Shown one piece after another: positions 1 to 7,573 of a DNA stretch of 36,670 bases. This stretch comes from CAZEJS01 sp964512645 (GTDB lineage: Bacteria > Actinomycetota > Geothermincolia > Fen-727 > Anoxymicrobiaceae). The notes under the pieces are model-generated. The model saw only the letters and a list, made by a program, of their open reading frames with translations. It ran no database searches and was not told the origin of the DNA. The stretch covers positions 1 to 36,670 of the forward strand of contig CAZEJS010000030.1 of the NCBI GenBank assembly GCA_964512645.1, in the 5' to 3' direction. Position 1 is the first letter of the stretch, and the number at the start of each line of letters is the position of its first letter. The position numbers and the translations under genes were made by a program.

Positions 1-2
1 GG

Positions 3-461
3 CGGCAGTCGGTGCCGTCACAAACTAGGGTGTCAACAGAAACGGGGCAACATCAGCCCCTGGTGGCCGAGCGTGCCATGTACTGGGACGTGGGAACCGG
101 TCAGTGCTTCCACGCTTCCATAGGGTTGGCTGAGCCCCACATGACCTTCCAGTGCCCCGACGGACAGGTGGGACAGGCGCTGACCTATACCCTGGTGACA
201 AACCCCAACCCCGGCGCCGTCACCGTCCGTATCAGCTACCTGCCTCAGGGCGGGGGAAAGACCACCAGATTCACAGCGGAGATCCCCGCCGAATCCCGCG
301 CAACCTTCAACATGGCCGACAAGGTCTCTTCGGGCCGGGCCGCAATACTGGTCGAGTCTCTCGATGGCGCCCGTCCTATCATGGTCGAGCGCTCCATGTA
401 CGGTTCCGACTGGGGTTCGGGAACAAACACGATAGGGGCCTGTTTGGACCCTGAGGACTAA
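3..461 (+). CDS. C-terminal part of an exported repeat protein (5' end outside window)
   Basis: The frame is open to the left edge of the window, so this is the tail of a larger gene; an in-frame GTG at 12 need not be the start. The visible residues match the last one and a half repeats of the 1026-residue deacetylase at 21928-25008, sharing LVAERAMYWD, FHASIGL, NPNPG/A-VTVR and AGTNTIG-like motifs. The repeat is a beta-rich unit of about 105 residues of unknown function that usually sits at the C-terminus of exported proteins. The stop TAA is followed by no clear terminator. The catalytic or N-terminal part of the protein cannot be seen, so its function is unknown. Confidence 0.75.
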   Translation, partial: RQSVPSQTRVSTETGQHQPLVAERAMYWDVGTGQCFHASIGLAEPHMTFQCPDGQVGQALTYTLVTNPNPGAVTVRISYLPQGGGKTTRFTAEIPAESRATFNMADKVSSGRAAILVESLDGARPIMVERSMYGSDWGSGTNTIGACLDPED

Positions 462-752
462 GGAAAGACCAGAGACAGATTGTGCCCCGCCATTCCGGCG
501 GGAGCGCTTATTGAACGAACGTCATCAAAGCTGGAACCACTCCTCAAGCCGTGTGCACAGGATGGTGTCGGTCCTCCGACACCACCACGCATCGTACGCA
601 ATGCTAATTACAAGCTGCACTATCGCCTGGGATGCCTTGCACTCAACGAGACGTGGATAGAGTCGCGGCGATCACTTTCCTGGAGGTTGTCTGGAAGCCC
701 GACGCCTTCGGACTTCGTTTGGCGAGTACGGAAGAATCCGTAGTCGGGGTGG
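462..752. other. intergenic stretch without a recognisable gene
   Basis: About 290 bases between the repeat-protein fragment and the toxin gene. Short open frames exist but none has a ribosome-binding site or a recognisable protein motif. A perfect 9-bp hairpin lies at 563-584. Confidence 0.5.
563..584. repeat. hairpin, copy 1 of a short repeat flanking the toxin-antitoxin pair
   Basis: TGGTGTCGG, loop TCCT, CCGACACCA: a perfect 9-bp stem with no T-run after it. The 12-base string TCCTCCGACACC recurs in direct orientation at 1880-1891, again as the right arm of a hairpin, so the VapC/Phd pair lies between two similar sites. Confidence 0.4.
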
Positions 753-1181
753 CTAAGGGGCCAGTCGCAATCCGACTCTGTCTGCGATCCGATTCAGAGC
801 AATGTCGGATGATAAAAACAAGGACCCGGGCTCCCTGAGGGCTGCCGCGAGCTGAAGTGAATCAAGGGTTCTCAGGGTCGCGTCAATACCGAACTCCAGG
901 ATCAATTCAGCGGCCCTCTCGTAGTCTTCGTCGAACAGGTTGATCACTTGCATCTGGATGGATTGCAGGTCGTCCTGGAAGGCGCCCCAGATCTCGCAGC
1001 AGGTCTTTGCGTCCATCTCTCCCGTTCGCGTCTTTTTTGCCAATGCTGATGCGAATTCGACTCTGGATAGCTCCGAAATAGAGACTCGCGCAGCTCCGAG
1101 GATCTTTTTTTCGATCTGGTCGCTGTCGGGCTCCGGGTAGTACAGTTTGACCAGAGCGCTGGTGTCGATAAAGAACTCCAA
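753..1181 (-). CDS. vapC: PIN-domain ribonuclease toxin, VapC family
   Basis: A 142-residue PIN-domain protein, the usual VapC size. The four acidic metal-binding residues expected of the fold are visible: D6 in FIDTSALVK, E42 in SRVEFASAL, D107 in LRTLDSLQLAAAL and D126 in FLSSDIALN. VapC toxins are Mg-dependent endoribonucleases that cut tRNA or rRNA and are held inactive by the cognate antitoxin. The start is TTG at 1181, two bases after the stop of the upstream antitoxin, which fits translational coupling and low toxin synthesis. The antitoxin partner is Phd-like rather than VapB-like, a common combination. RNA target unknown. Confidence 0.88.
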   Translation of the reverse strand: MEFFIDTSALVKLYYPEPDSDQIEKKILGAARVSISELSRVEFASALAKKTRTGEMDAKTCCEIWGAFQDDLQSIQMQVINLFDEDYERAAELILEFGIDATLRTLDSLQLAAALREPGSLFLSSDIALNRIADRVGLRLAP

Positions 1182-1183
1182 CT

Positions 1184-1420
1184 TCAGAAACGCTCCTCGC
1201 GCTGCTCGGTGACTATTTGAGAAAGAGGTTTGCCGTTGGTGGCAACGCGCGACCTCAATCCCTGATGACTCTCCAGCGATCGCGCCTGCTTCTTCGCGAA
1301 AGGTACGATCCTCGCCAGAGGTTCGTCTCGTCGGGTGATGACAACCTCTTCCCCTTCTTGTACCTTACGCAGATACTCGCTTAGCCTCTGCCTGACTTCT
1401 CGGACGCCAGCTTTGATCAT
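1184..1420 (-). CDS. antitoxin, Phd/YefM family
   Basis: A 78-residue protein starting MIKAGVREVRQRLSEYLRKV, followed by GEEVVITRRDEPLARIVPF, the standard Phd/YefM N-terminal DNA-binding fold; the charged C-terminal tail would wrap the PIN toxin encoded next. The ATG at 1420 is chosen because AAGGAGGG lies just upstream; an earlier in-frame start at 1450 would overlap the operator palindrome and lacks a site. Family members bind the toxin and repress their own promoter. Confidence 0.87.
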   Translation of the reverse strand: MIKAGVREVRQRLSEYLRKVQEGEEVVITRRDEPLARIVPFAKKQARSLESHQGLRSRVATNGKPLSQIVTEQREERF

Positions 1421-1440
1421 AAAGCCCTCCTTGTGTCTAC

Positions 1441-1452
1441 AAGTGTACACTT
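1441..1452. promoter_or_regulatory. palindromic operator of the toxin-antitoxin operon
   Basis: AAGTGTACACTT is a perfect 12-bp palindrome centred about 26 bases upstream of the antitoxin ATG, with an additional ACAAGT half-copy on each side. The position and symmetry fit autorepression by the Phd-type antitoxin. Binding is inferred, not shown. Confidence 0.6.
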
Positions 1453-1460
1453 ACAAGTCA

Positions 1461-1942
1461 GTGGAGTCAACGAGTAGGGAGACTCCATGTTAATGCGGGT
1501 TGTACCTGGAATAGCCGGTCATCATCGGAAGAAACACTCAGAACGAGTGTAATTAGAGTTGAATCCGCCCTTCCAGCCTGTGGGGGCCAAAGTGAGGCCT
1601 GCCTGAGAACGGATTCGACCATGCTCCCGTCGCTTCGCGCTACGGGCTTTCTTCCGGGAGTATGACAGACCACACCGCAAGGGTGTAATCTTGAGCCGAA
1701 CCTCGTCTTGGAGAGAGGGAAAGTACACCGGCTTGTGGACTCAACTGATGTTGCGGTACACCTCGGTTTGTCCAAGGAGCAGGTTCTCAAAGTCCTGTTC
1801 TCATAAGTCTCATCACTCAAGTTTCCGGTTTGGACAGCTTGATGGTTTCCTCAATCCTATGGGAGGTTCGTTGTGTCGCTCCTCCGACACCGCGCAGTGT
1901 ACGACATGTCCAGTCGCGCCATGCCAAACAGGTGGATCACGC
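1461..1942. other. decayed intergenic DNA, no intact gene
   Basis: No complete coding region is evident. One plus-strand frame (about 1681-1806) reads a short segment ending VHLGLSKEQVLKVLFS before a stop, which could be the end of a lost helix-turn-helix protein but is too short to assign. A second TCCTCCGACACC hairpin lies at 1873-1890. Confidence 0.4.
1873..1890. repeat. hairpin, copy 2 of the short repeat flanking the toxin-antitoxin pair
   Basis: GTGTCG, loop CTCCTC, CGACAC. It shares TCCTCCGACACC and a looser downstream GTACG...ATG pattern with the hairpin at 563-584. Confidence 0.35.
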
Positions 1943-2154
1943 CGTGCCAACCGTTACGTCCTCCACTCGCAGATGCTGTCGCAGATGAAACTGAACGAGG
2001 ATGGCTCGACGACCACCTACATCCAGAAGGACTCTCCGGGCGGGCTCAAGCGGGTTTCCGGCCGGGAACCATGCGGGCGCTCGGAAGACTCGGGTTCGGG
2101 CTCCGTGCGGAAATTTCTCGGAGACTTCAGGTGCCGGCGCTCTACTTCGGCTAA
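1943..2154 (+). pseudogene. remnant of a DUF1254/DUF1214 protein
   Basis: A plus-strand frame reads ANRYVLHSQMLSQMKLNE, then DGSTTTYIQKDSPG. This is the C-terminal signature of DUF1214-containing proteins, which normally continue with a NWLPAP-type motif and LRLYWP. Here the similarity stops near 2042 and continuation appears, if at all, in another frame (SGFPAGN), while no upstream domain is present. I read it as a small decayed 3' fragment of a protein normally several hundred residues long. The first 33 codons are convincing; the right boundary is approximate. Confidence 0.5.
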
Positions 2155-2192
2155 AATGGAGGGGTTCCAGACGAGAGTGGATAGTTCTGCTA

Positions 2193-2221
2193 TTGAAAGA
2201 CCTGAAGAATATTGCTTAAAC
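2193..2221 (+). promoter_or_regulatory. candidate promoter of the por-nuo-like operon
   Basis: TTGAAA, a 17-base spacer and TTAAAC lie about 55 bases before the first gene. The -10 is weak, so this is only the best sigma70-like match in the gap. Confidence 0.3.
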
Positions 2222-2276
2222 TGTCAGGAACGCTGAACCGGAACAGGACAGACAGGGTTGTCAAACGGGAGCACGC

Positions 2277-2828
2277 ATGCTGGAGATAAGGTTTCACGGG
2301 AGGGGCGGCCAGGGGGCGGTCACCTCTGCTGAGCTGATAGCCGCGGCGGCTATCAGCACGGGCAAATACGCCCAGGCTTTCCCTAGTTTCGGGCCCGAGC
2401 GCAGGGGCGCCCCGGTCGTTGCCTTCTGCCGGGTTGACGATAAAAGGATCCGCGCTCGCGCGAAGGTTTACGAGCCCGATGTCGTGGTCGTCCTGGATCC
2501 GGGGCTCTTGACCTTGATCGACCCGGTCGAGGGCCTTAAGCCGGACGGCATACTCATTATCAATTCGAAGAAATCCTTCGAGGAGATCATGGATTCTTGC
2601 CATTTCACCTGCCGCGTCGGCATCGTCGACGCCGACAGGATCGCCCGGGAGGAGCTCGGGCGGGTCATCGTCAACACCACCATGATGGGAGCGGTCATCA
2701 AGGCGACCGGCCTTTTCGGGGTAGACGATATTCGCGGACCCATGCTGGATCGCTTCGGGCCCAAGCTGGGAGAGAAGAACATGAAGGCCCTGCAGAGGGC
2801 GTATGCCGAACTGGTGATAAAGGAGTAG
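2277..2828 (+). CDS. porG: 2-oxoacid:ferredoxin oxidoreductase, gamma subunit
   Basis: A 183-residue protein opening with RFHGRGGQGAVTSAELIA, the hallmark of the gamma (catalytic domain III) subunit of CoA-acylating 2-oxoacid:ferredoxin oxidoreductases, followed by FPSFGPERRGAPVVAF. In the four-subunit (archaeal/thermotogal type) enzyme it helps form the CoA site. GGGAG lies upstream of the ATG. It is the first gene of a seven-gene operon in the order gamma-delta-alpha-beta. Pyruvate is the commonest substrate of this layout, but 2-oxoisovalerate enzymes look alike and sequence alone does not settle it. Confidence 0.9.
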   Translation: MLEIRFHGRGGQGAVTSAELIAAAAISTGKYAQAFPSFGPERRGAPVVAFCRVDDKRIRARAKVYEPDVVVVLDPGLLTLIDPVEGLKPDGILIINSKKSFEEIMDSCHFTCRVGIVDADRIAREELGRVIVNTTMMGAVIKATGLFGVDDIRGPMLDRFGPKLGEKNMKALQRAYAELVIKE

Positions 2829-2834
2829 GCGGAA

Positions 2835-3128
2835 GTGGCCAGACCGATTGAAGAGATAAAGTGGCAGGACCTGGAAATAGGGGCGGCGGTAAGCGAACAC
2901 GGAAGCGCCAGGGAGTACAAGACCGGCACCTGGCGATCGCTCCTGCCGGTGGTCGCCAAAGACCAGTGCATCCAGTGCGGCGTCTGCTGGCTGTACTGCC
3001 CGGACGCCGCCATCAACCGGTCGGAGGAGGGCCATTTCGAGGCCGACCTGGAGTACTGCAAGGGATGCGGTATCTGCGCGAGGGAATGCCCGGTAGGCTG
3101 CATATCGATGACGATCGAGGAAGTCTGA
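2835..3128 (+). CDS. porD: 2-oxoacid:ferredoxin oxidoreductase, delta (ferredoxin) subunit
   Basis: A 97-residue protein with two [4Fe-4S] ferredoxin motifs, CIQCGVCWLYCP and CKGCGICARECP, in the C-terminal two thirds, and the N-terminal GTWRSLLPVV segment typical of Por/Vor delta subunits. It relays electrons from the thiamine-diphosphate site to ferredoxin or, in this operon, possibly to the NuoEFG-like subunits. It starts at GTG six bases after the gamma stop, and its own stop is one base from the alpha ATG, indicating tight coupling. Confidence 0.9.
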   Translation: MARPIEEIKWQDLEIGAAVSEHGSAREYKTGTWRSLLPVVAKDQCIQCGVCWLYCPDAAINRSEEGHFEADLEYCKGCGICARECPVGCISMTIEEV

Positions 3129-3129
3129 C

Positions 3130-4308
3130 ATGGCTAAGGAACGCAAGGGAATAGAGGTTTCGCTGGCCGTCGCGGAGGCGGTGGGACAGGCGGACTGCGA
3201 TCTCATAAGCGCTTACCCCATCACCCCGCAGACCCACATAGTGGAGCACCTCTCCGAGATGGTGGCCGACGCCCACCTGGACGCGGAGCTCGTGCCGGTG
3301 GAGAGCGAACATTCGGCGATGAGCGTATGCTGCGGCGCCGCCGCCGTCGGAGCTCGCACTTTTACCTCAACCAGCTCGCAGGGGCTGGCATTGATGGCGG
3401 AGATATTCTTCATCACCTCGGCCATGAGACTGCCCGTGGTCATGGCCCTGGCGAACCGCTCCCTCTCCGCGCCGCTGTCAATCTGGAACGACCATACGGA
3501 TACCATGATGGTGCGCGACGGGGGCTGGATACACGTATTCGTGGAGAACGGACAGGAGGCTTACGACCACGTGTTCTGGGCCTTCCGCGTGGCCGAGGAC
3601 CCGGCGGTGCGGCTGCCCGTGGCCTTGAACATAGACGGGTTCATAATGACCCACATGATCGAGCCGGTCGACTTCGAGGACGACGAGCTGATCAAACGAT
3701 ACGTACCCGAGTACACGATGGAAAAGCCTCTCCACCCGGACAACCCGATCTCCATGGGTTGTTTCGCCATGCCCGAGATATACACGGAAACGCAGATGAT
3801 ACGTGAGCGGGCCCTGGTGGATTCCTACGACACCTGTGTGAAGGCGTGGGAAGAGTGGGCCGCGCTCACCGGACGGCAGTACCATCCGGTTGAGACGTAC
3901 CGGGCCGACGATGCCGAATACTGCATTGTCACCATGGGCTCGCTTGGCGAGACGGCCATGGCGGCGGTGGACGAATTGAGAGAGCAGGGAGAGAAGGTCG
4001 GGGTCATCAAGATCCGGCTGTGGCGTCCCTTCCCGTTCGATGATCTCTACCGGGCGGCGGCCGGCAAGCACGCCCTGATCGTGCTGGACCGCGCTATAAG
4101 TTTCGGCGGTCCGGGCGGCCCGGTTGCCCTGGAATTGAGAAGCGCCATGTGCAACAAGCCGGAGGCCCCGGTGGTCGTGGATTACGTCGCGGGACTGGCC
4201 AGCAGGGACGTGACAGTGGAAGATTTCAAATCGATCATCCTCGGAGGGAAAGACAGGGCTGCCCGTGGCGACGTAGCCGGTTACACTCTCTACGGCCTGC
4301 GCGGGTGA
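3130..4308 (+). CDS. porA: 2-oxoacid:ferredoxin oxidoreductase, alpha subunit
   Basis: A 392-residue protein with the alpha-subunit pyrimidine-binding-side signature AYPITPQTHIVEHLSE, the EHSAMSVCCGAAAVGART segment and TSSQGLALMAE. The C-terminal part (YCIVTMGSLGETA...VGVIKIRLWRPFP) is the transketolase C-terminal-like domain II. With the beta subunit it forms the thiamine-diphosphate site that decarboxylates the 2-oxoacid. The length is normal for the separate alpha subunit of the four-subunit enzyme. Cytoplasmic. Confidence 0.92.
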   Translation: MAKERKGIEVSLAVAEAVGQADCDLISAYPITPQTHIVEHLSEMVADAHLDAELVPVESEHSAMSVCCGAAAVGARTFTSTSSQGLALMAEIFFITSAMRLPVVMALANRSLSAPLSIWNDHTDTMMVRDGGWIHVFVENGQEAYDHVFWAFRVAEDPAVRLPVALNIDGFIMTHMIEPVDFEDDELIKRYVPEYTMEKPLHPDNPISMGCFAMPEIYTETQMIRERALVDSYDTCVKAWEEWAALTGRQYHPVETYRADDAEYCIVTMGSLGETAMAAVDELREQGEKVGVIKIRLWRPFPFDDLYRAAAGKHALIVLDRAISFGGPGGPVALELRSAMCNKPEAPVVVDYVAGLASRDVTVEDFKSIILGGKDRAARGDVAGYTLYGLRG

Positions 4309-4318
4309 GGAGCAAGGA

Positions 4319-5245
4319 ATGGACAAGTACTCCGTATTCTCAGCGAGATTGGTGGAGAAGGACGAGTATTTCACCTCGGGCCACCGCGCCTGCCAGGGCT
4401 GCGCCGAGGCGCTGGCCGTCCGGCTGGTAATGAAGGCCCTGGGGCGCAATACCATAGTGGCAATGGCTACAGGCTGCATGGAGATCGTCTCCTCGCCTCT
4501 GCCCACGACGGCGTGGGAGGTGCCCTGGATACACGTGGCCTTCGAGAACGCGTCGGCGGTTATAAGCGGCTGCGAAGCCGGCATGAAGGCCATGATGCGC
4601 AAGGGAAAACTGCCGCCCAAGAAGATCAACTTCGTGGCCATGGGCGGTGACGGCGCGACGGCCGACATCGGCATGGGTCAGCTTTCCGGGGCCCTGGAGC
4701 GCGGGCACGACATGATCTACGTGTGTTACGACAACGAAGCATACATGAACACCGGCATCCAGCGCTCGAGCTCTACACCCTGGGGCGCCAGCACCACCAC
4801 GAGTCCGGCGGGCAAGGTGTCCAAGGGCCAGTACACCCAGAAAAAGGACATGCCCAGGATCGCTATCGCCCACAACATTCCCTACGTGGCTACCGCCTGC
4901 CCGAGCTTTCCCTTCGACCTGATGGAGAAGGTAGAGAAGGCCGCCGCCATCGAGGGCCCGGCGTATCTTCATGTCCTTTCGGTATGCCCGACGGGGTGGC
5001 GTATTCCGACTGAGGAGGCCATCAAGTACGGGCGACTCGCCGTGAACACCTGCGTGTTCCCGCTGTACGAATACGAATACGGGAAACACAACCTCACGTA
5101 CAGGCCGTACCCTGTCCTGCCGGTGCGGGAATACATCCAAGGGCAGGGGCGTTTCCGGCACCTGACGCCCGAGGACATCGATTCCATCCAGGAACGCACC
5201 ACGACGGAGTACGAGAAGCTGGTCAAGCTCAGCGAAGAGAGTTGA
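4319..5245 (+). CDS. porB: 2-oxoacid:ferredoxin oxidoreductase, beta subunit
   Basis: A 308-residue thiamine-diphosphate-binding subunit. Visible are HRACQGCAEALAVRLV (the first cluster ligands, CxxC), TGCMEIVSSPLP, and the thiamine-diphosphate motif GGDGATADIGMG followed by CYDNEAYMNTGIQRSS. A late Cys in LHVLSVCPTGWRIP completes the usual cluster set. An AAGGA site precedes the ATG. It completes the por set and is followed four bases later by the NuoE-like gene, so the electron-transfer module appears to be cotranscribed. Confidence 0.92.
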   Translation: MDKYSVFSARLVEKDEYFTSGHRACQGCAEALAVRLVMKALGRNTIVAMATGCMEIVSSPLPTTAWEVPWIHVAFENASAVISGCEAGMKAMMRKGKLPPKKINFVAMGGDGATADIGMGQLSGALERGHDMIYVCYDNEAYMNTGIQRSSSTPWGASTTTSPAGKVSKGQYTQKKDMPRIAIAHNIPYVATACPSFPFDLMEKVEKAAAIEGPAYLHVLSVCPTGWRIPTEEAIKYGRLAVNTCVFPLYEYEYGKHNLTYRPYPVLPVREYIQGQGRFRHLTPEDIDSIQERTTTEYEKLVKLSEES

Positions 5246-5249
5246 TCTC

Positions 5250-5711
5250 ATGACGGACGTGACTCAGTTCGACCGCATCATAGACCGCTACGAGAAGTCC
5301 GAGGAATCGCTGCTGGCCATCCTGCAGGATTTCCAGCGGGAGTTCCACTACGTTCCCGAGGAAGGCATACGCCGCCTGAGCGAGGTCATGGAGGTTCCCG
5401 AGAGTAAGATCTACGCCATGGGCACCTTCTACAAAGCGCTTTCACTCACCCCACGCGGCAGGCATACCATCAAGGTCTGCACCGGGACGGCCTGCCACCT
5501 CAAAGGAGCGCCCCAGATCCTGGAGACGCTGGAGAGAGAGCTGGATGTCAAGCGCAACGGTACTACGGCGGATGGCGAATACACCCTGGAGTGTGTCAAC
5601 TGCGTGGGTGCCTGTGCGATGGCGCCTTTGACCCTCATCGACGAGGACTATTACGGGCAGACCCGCTCCTCGAAGATCATGGACATAGTCAAGAAACGGG
5701 CGGGGAGTTAG
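5250..5711 (+). CDS. NuoE/HydC-like thioredoxin-fold [2Fe-2S] subunit
   Basis: A 153-residue protein of the 24-kDa complex I (NuoE) family: an N-terminal helical part (LLAILQDFQREFHYVPEEG, IYAMGTFYKALSL) and a thioredoxin-like [2Fe-2S] domain whose four ligands are in CTGTAC and CVGAC. Such proteins partner the FMN/NADH-binding NuoF or HydB subunit in NAD-linked formate dehydrogenases, bifurcating hydrogenases and complex I. Its place directly after porB suggests it links the 2-oxoacid oxidoreductase to NAD(P). Confidence 0.88.
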   Translation: MTDVTQFDRIIDRYEKSEESLLAILQDFQREFHYVPEEGIRRLSEVMEVPESKIYAMGTFYKALSLTPRGRHTIKVCTGTACHLKGAPQILETLERELDVKRNGTTADGEYTLECVNCVGACAMAPLTLIDEDYYGQTRSSKIMDIVKKRAGS

Positions 5712-5715
5712 CGAT

Positions 5716-7572
5716 ATGGGAGCCATCAACTCCATCGAACAGCTTGAAGATTACCGGCGGGAGGTCGAGGCAGAGGCCAGGGCCGACGTTCCCACCGTGC
5801 TGGTGTGTTTCGGCACCGGGTGCCAGGCCAACGGCGCCAGGCCGGTGGCCGAAGCCTTCAGCGATATCATAGAAGAACAAGGGCTCGAGCTGAACGTGAA
5901 CATCGCCGTCAAGACCACGGGATGTCACGGCTACTGCGAGAACGGGCCGCTGGTGGCGCTCCAGCCGCAGGGTATTCTCTACCTCAAGGTCAAGCCCGAA
6001 GACGTGGCGGAGATCGTTGAAAACACCATCAAGCGCGGTGAGATCATCGAACGGCTCGTCTACAAGGACAAAGCCACGTCGGAGATGATAGCCGAGTACA
6101 GCGAGATCCCGTTCTACAGGCATCAGCACCGCATCGCATTGAAGCGCATTGGAAACATAGACCCGGCGAACATCGACGATTACCTCCTGGCCGGGGGTTA
6201 CGCCGGGCTTGCCAGAGCGCTGGAGATGGAGCCTGAGGGTATCATCGCCGAGATAGAGAAATCTGGGCTTCGCGGACGCGGAGGCGGCGGCTTCCCCACA
6301 GGGACCAAGTGGCGCTCGTGTGTGGCGGTGGACAGCGATGTCCGCTACGTGCTTTGCAACGGCGACGAAGGCGACCCGGGCGCTTTCATGGACCGCTCGA
6401 TCATGGAAGGCGATCCGCATGCGGTTATCGAGGGCATGATAATCGGGGCAATCGCCGTGGGCGCGCACAGGGGCTACATCTACGTGCGCGACGAGTATCC
6501 ACTGGCGGTCTCGAATTTGACCACCGCCCTCGAAGCGGCGCGCGAAAAGGGACTGCTGGGCGAGAACATCCTGGGCAGCGGTTTCGCCTTCGATATCGCG
6601 ATCAGCCGCGGCGGCGGCGCTTTCGTGTGCGGGGAGTCCTCAGCCCTGATGCGCTCGGTGGGCGGCGACATCGGCGAGCCGCGCGCCAAATACATACGTT
6701 CGGTCGAAAGAGGTCTCTACGACAAACCGACGGTCCTGAACAACGTCGAGACCTGGGCCAACGTGCCCGATATCATCGTCAAAGGCGCGGATTGGTACGC
6801 GAGCCTGGGCACAGAAGGCTCAAAGGGCACCAAGGTCTTTTCCCTCGTGGGCAAGGTCAACAACACCGGCCTGGTGGAAGTGCCAATGGGCATCTCTATA
6901 GGCGAGCTGGTGGAGAACATCGGCGGTGGAATACTTAACGGCAAGAAATTCAAGGCGGTCCAGACCGGCGGCCCCTCGGGCGGTTGCATCCCGGAGCGCA
7001 TGTCGGACCTCCCGATTGACTTCGACAGCCTGACCGAGGTTGGATCGATGATGGGCTCGGGCGGCATCATCGTCATGGACGAGGACACCTGCATGGTGGA
7101 CGTGGCCAGGTACTTCATCAACTTCCTGGTTGAGGAGTCCTGCGGCAAGTGCACTCCCTGCAGGGACGGCCTTCCGCGCATGCTGGACCTGCTCACCGAT
7201 ATCACCGAGGGCCGCGGGGGAGAAGAGCACGTAGCCCTGCTGGAGGAGCTGTGCGACATGCTGACATGGGGGGCGCTCTGCGGCCTGGGGACCTCGGCGG
7301 CAAACCCGGTGCTCTCGACCATCAAGTACTTCCGCGATGAATACGACGCCCATATCAGGGACAGGAAATGCCCCGCCGGGGTCTGCAAGGCGCTTATCAC
7401 CTATGAGATCGACCCGGAAGCGTGTACCGGGTGCCGCCTGTGCGCCAAGAAATGCCCTCAGGAATGCATTACCGGCGAGCGCAAGGAAGCCCATGTGATC
7501 GATACGAGCAGGTGCATCAAGTGCGGCGTTTGCAAAGATGTGTGCACCTTCGATGCAGTGAGGATCTCATAG
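5716..7572 (+). CDS. NuoF/HydB-like NADH-binding flavoprotein with extra Fe-S domains
   Basis: A 618-residue three-part protein. Residues about 20-105 form a thioredoxin-like [2Fe-2S] domain (CFGTGC and CHGYC). The centre is the NuoF core with FMN/NADH motifs GLRGRGGGGFPTGTKW and CNGDEGDPGAFMDR and the [4Fe-4S] ligands ESCGKCTPCRDG. The C-terminus carries two ferredoxin clusters (CTGCRLCAKKCP and CIKCGVCKDVC). This is the domain order of HydB in electron-bifurcating hydrogenases and of NADH-linked formate dehydrogenase beta subunits, not of respiratory NuoF. It would exchange electrons between NAD(P)H and the Fe-S chain. Confidence 0.9.
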   Translation: MGAINSIEQLEDYRREVEAEARADVPTVLVCFGTGCQANGARPVAEAFSDIIEEQGLELNVNIAVKTTGCHGYCENGPLVALQPQGILYLKVKPEDVAEIVENTIKRGEIIERLVYKDKATSEMIAEYSEIPFYRHQHRIALKRIGNIDPANIDDYLLAGGYAGLARALEMEPEGIIAEIEKSGLRGRGGGGFPTGTKWRSCVAVDSDVRYVLCNGDEGDPGAFMDRSIMEGDPHAVIEGMIIGAIAVGAHRGYIYVRDEYPLAVSNLTTALEAAREKGLLGENILGSGFAFDIAISRGGGAFVCGESSALMRSVGGDIGEPRAKYIRSVERGLYDKPTVLNNVETWANVPDIIVKGADWYASLGTEGSKGTKVFSLVGKVNNTGLVEVPMGISIGELVENIGGGILNGKKFKAVQTGGPSGGCIPERMSDLPIDFDSLTEVGSMMGSGGIIVMDEDTCMVDVARYFINFLVEESCGKCTPCRDGLPRMLDLLTDITEGRGGEEHVALLEELCDMLTWGALCGLGTSAANPVLSTIKYFRDEYDAHIRDRKCPAGVCKALITYEIDPEACTGCRLCAKKCPQECITGERKEAHVIDTSRCIKCGVCKDVCTFDAVRIS

Positions 7573-7573
7573 C

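Noticed and set aside
1691..2236. A 181-codon plus-strand frame as an intact gene
   Set aside because: Only about 33 codons match a known family, the rest is unlike any protein, and no ribosome-binding site precedes it; treated as a remnant.
2190..3206. Minus-strand open frame of 338 codons across the por genes
   Set aside because: Crosses several real genes and shows no protein family signature.
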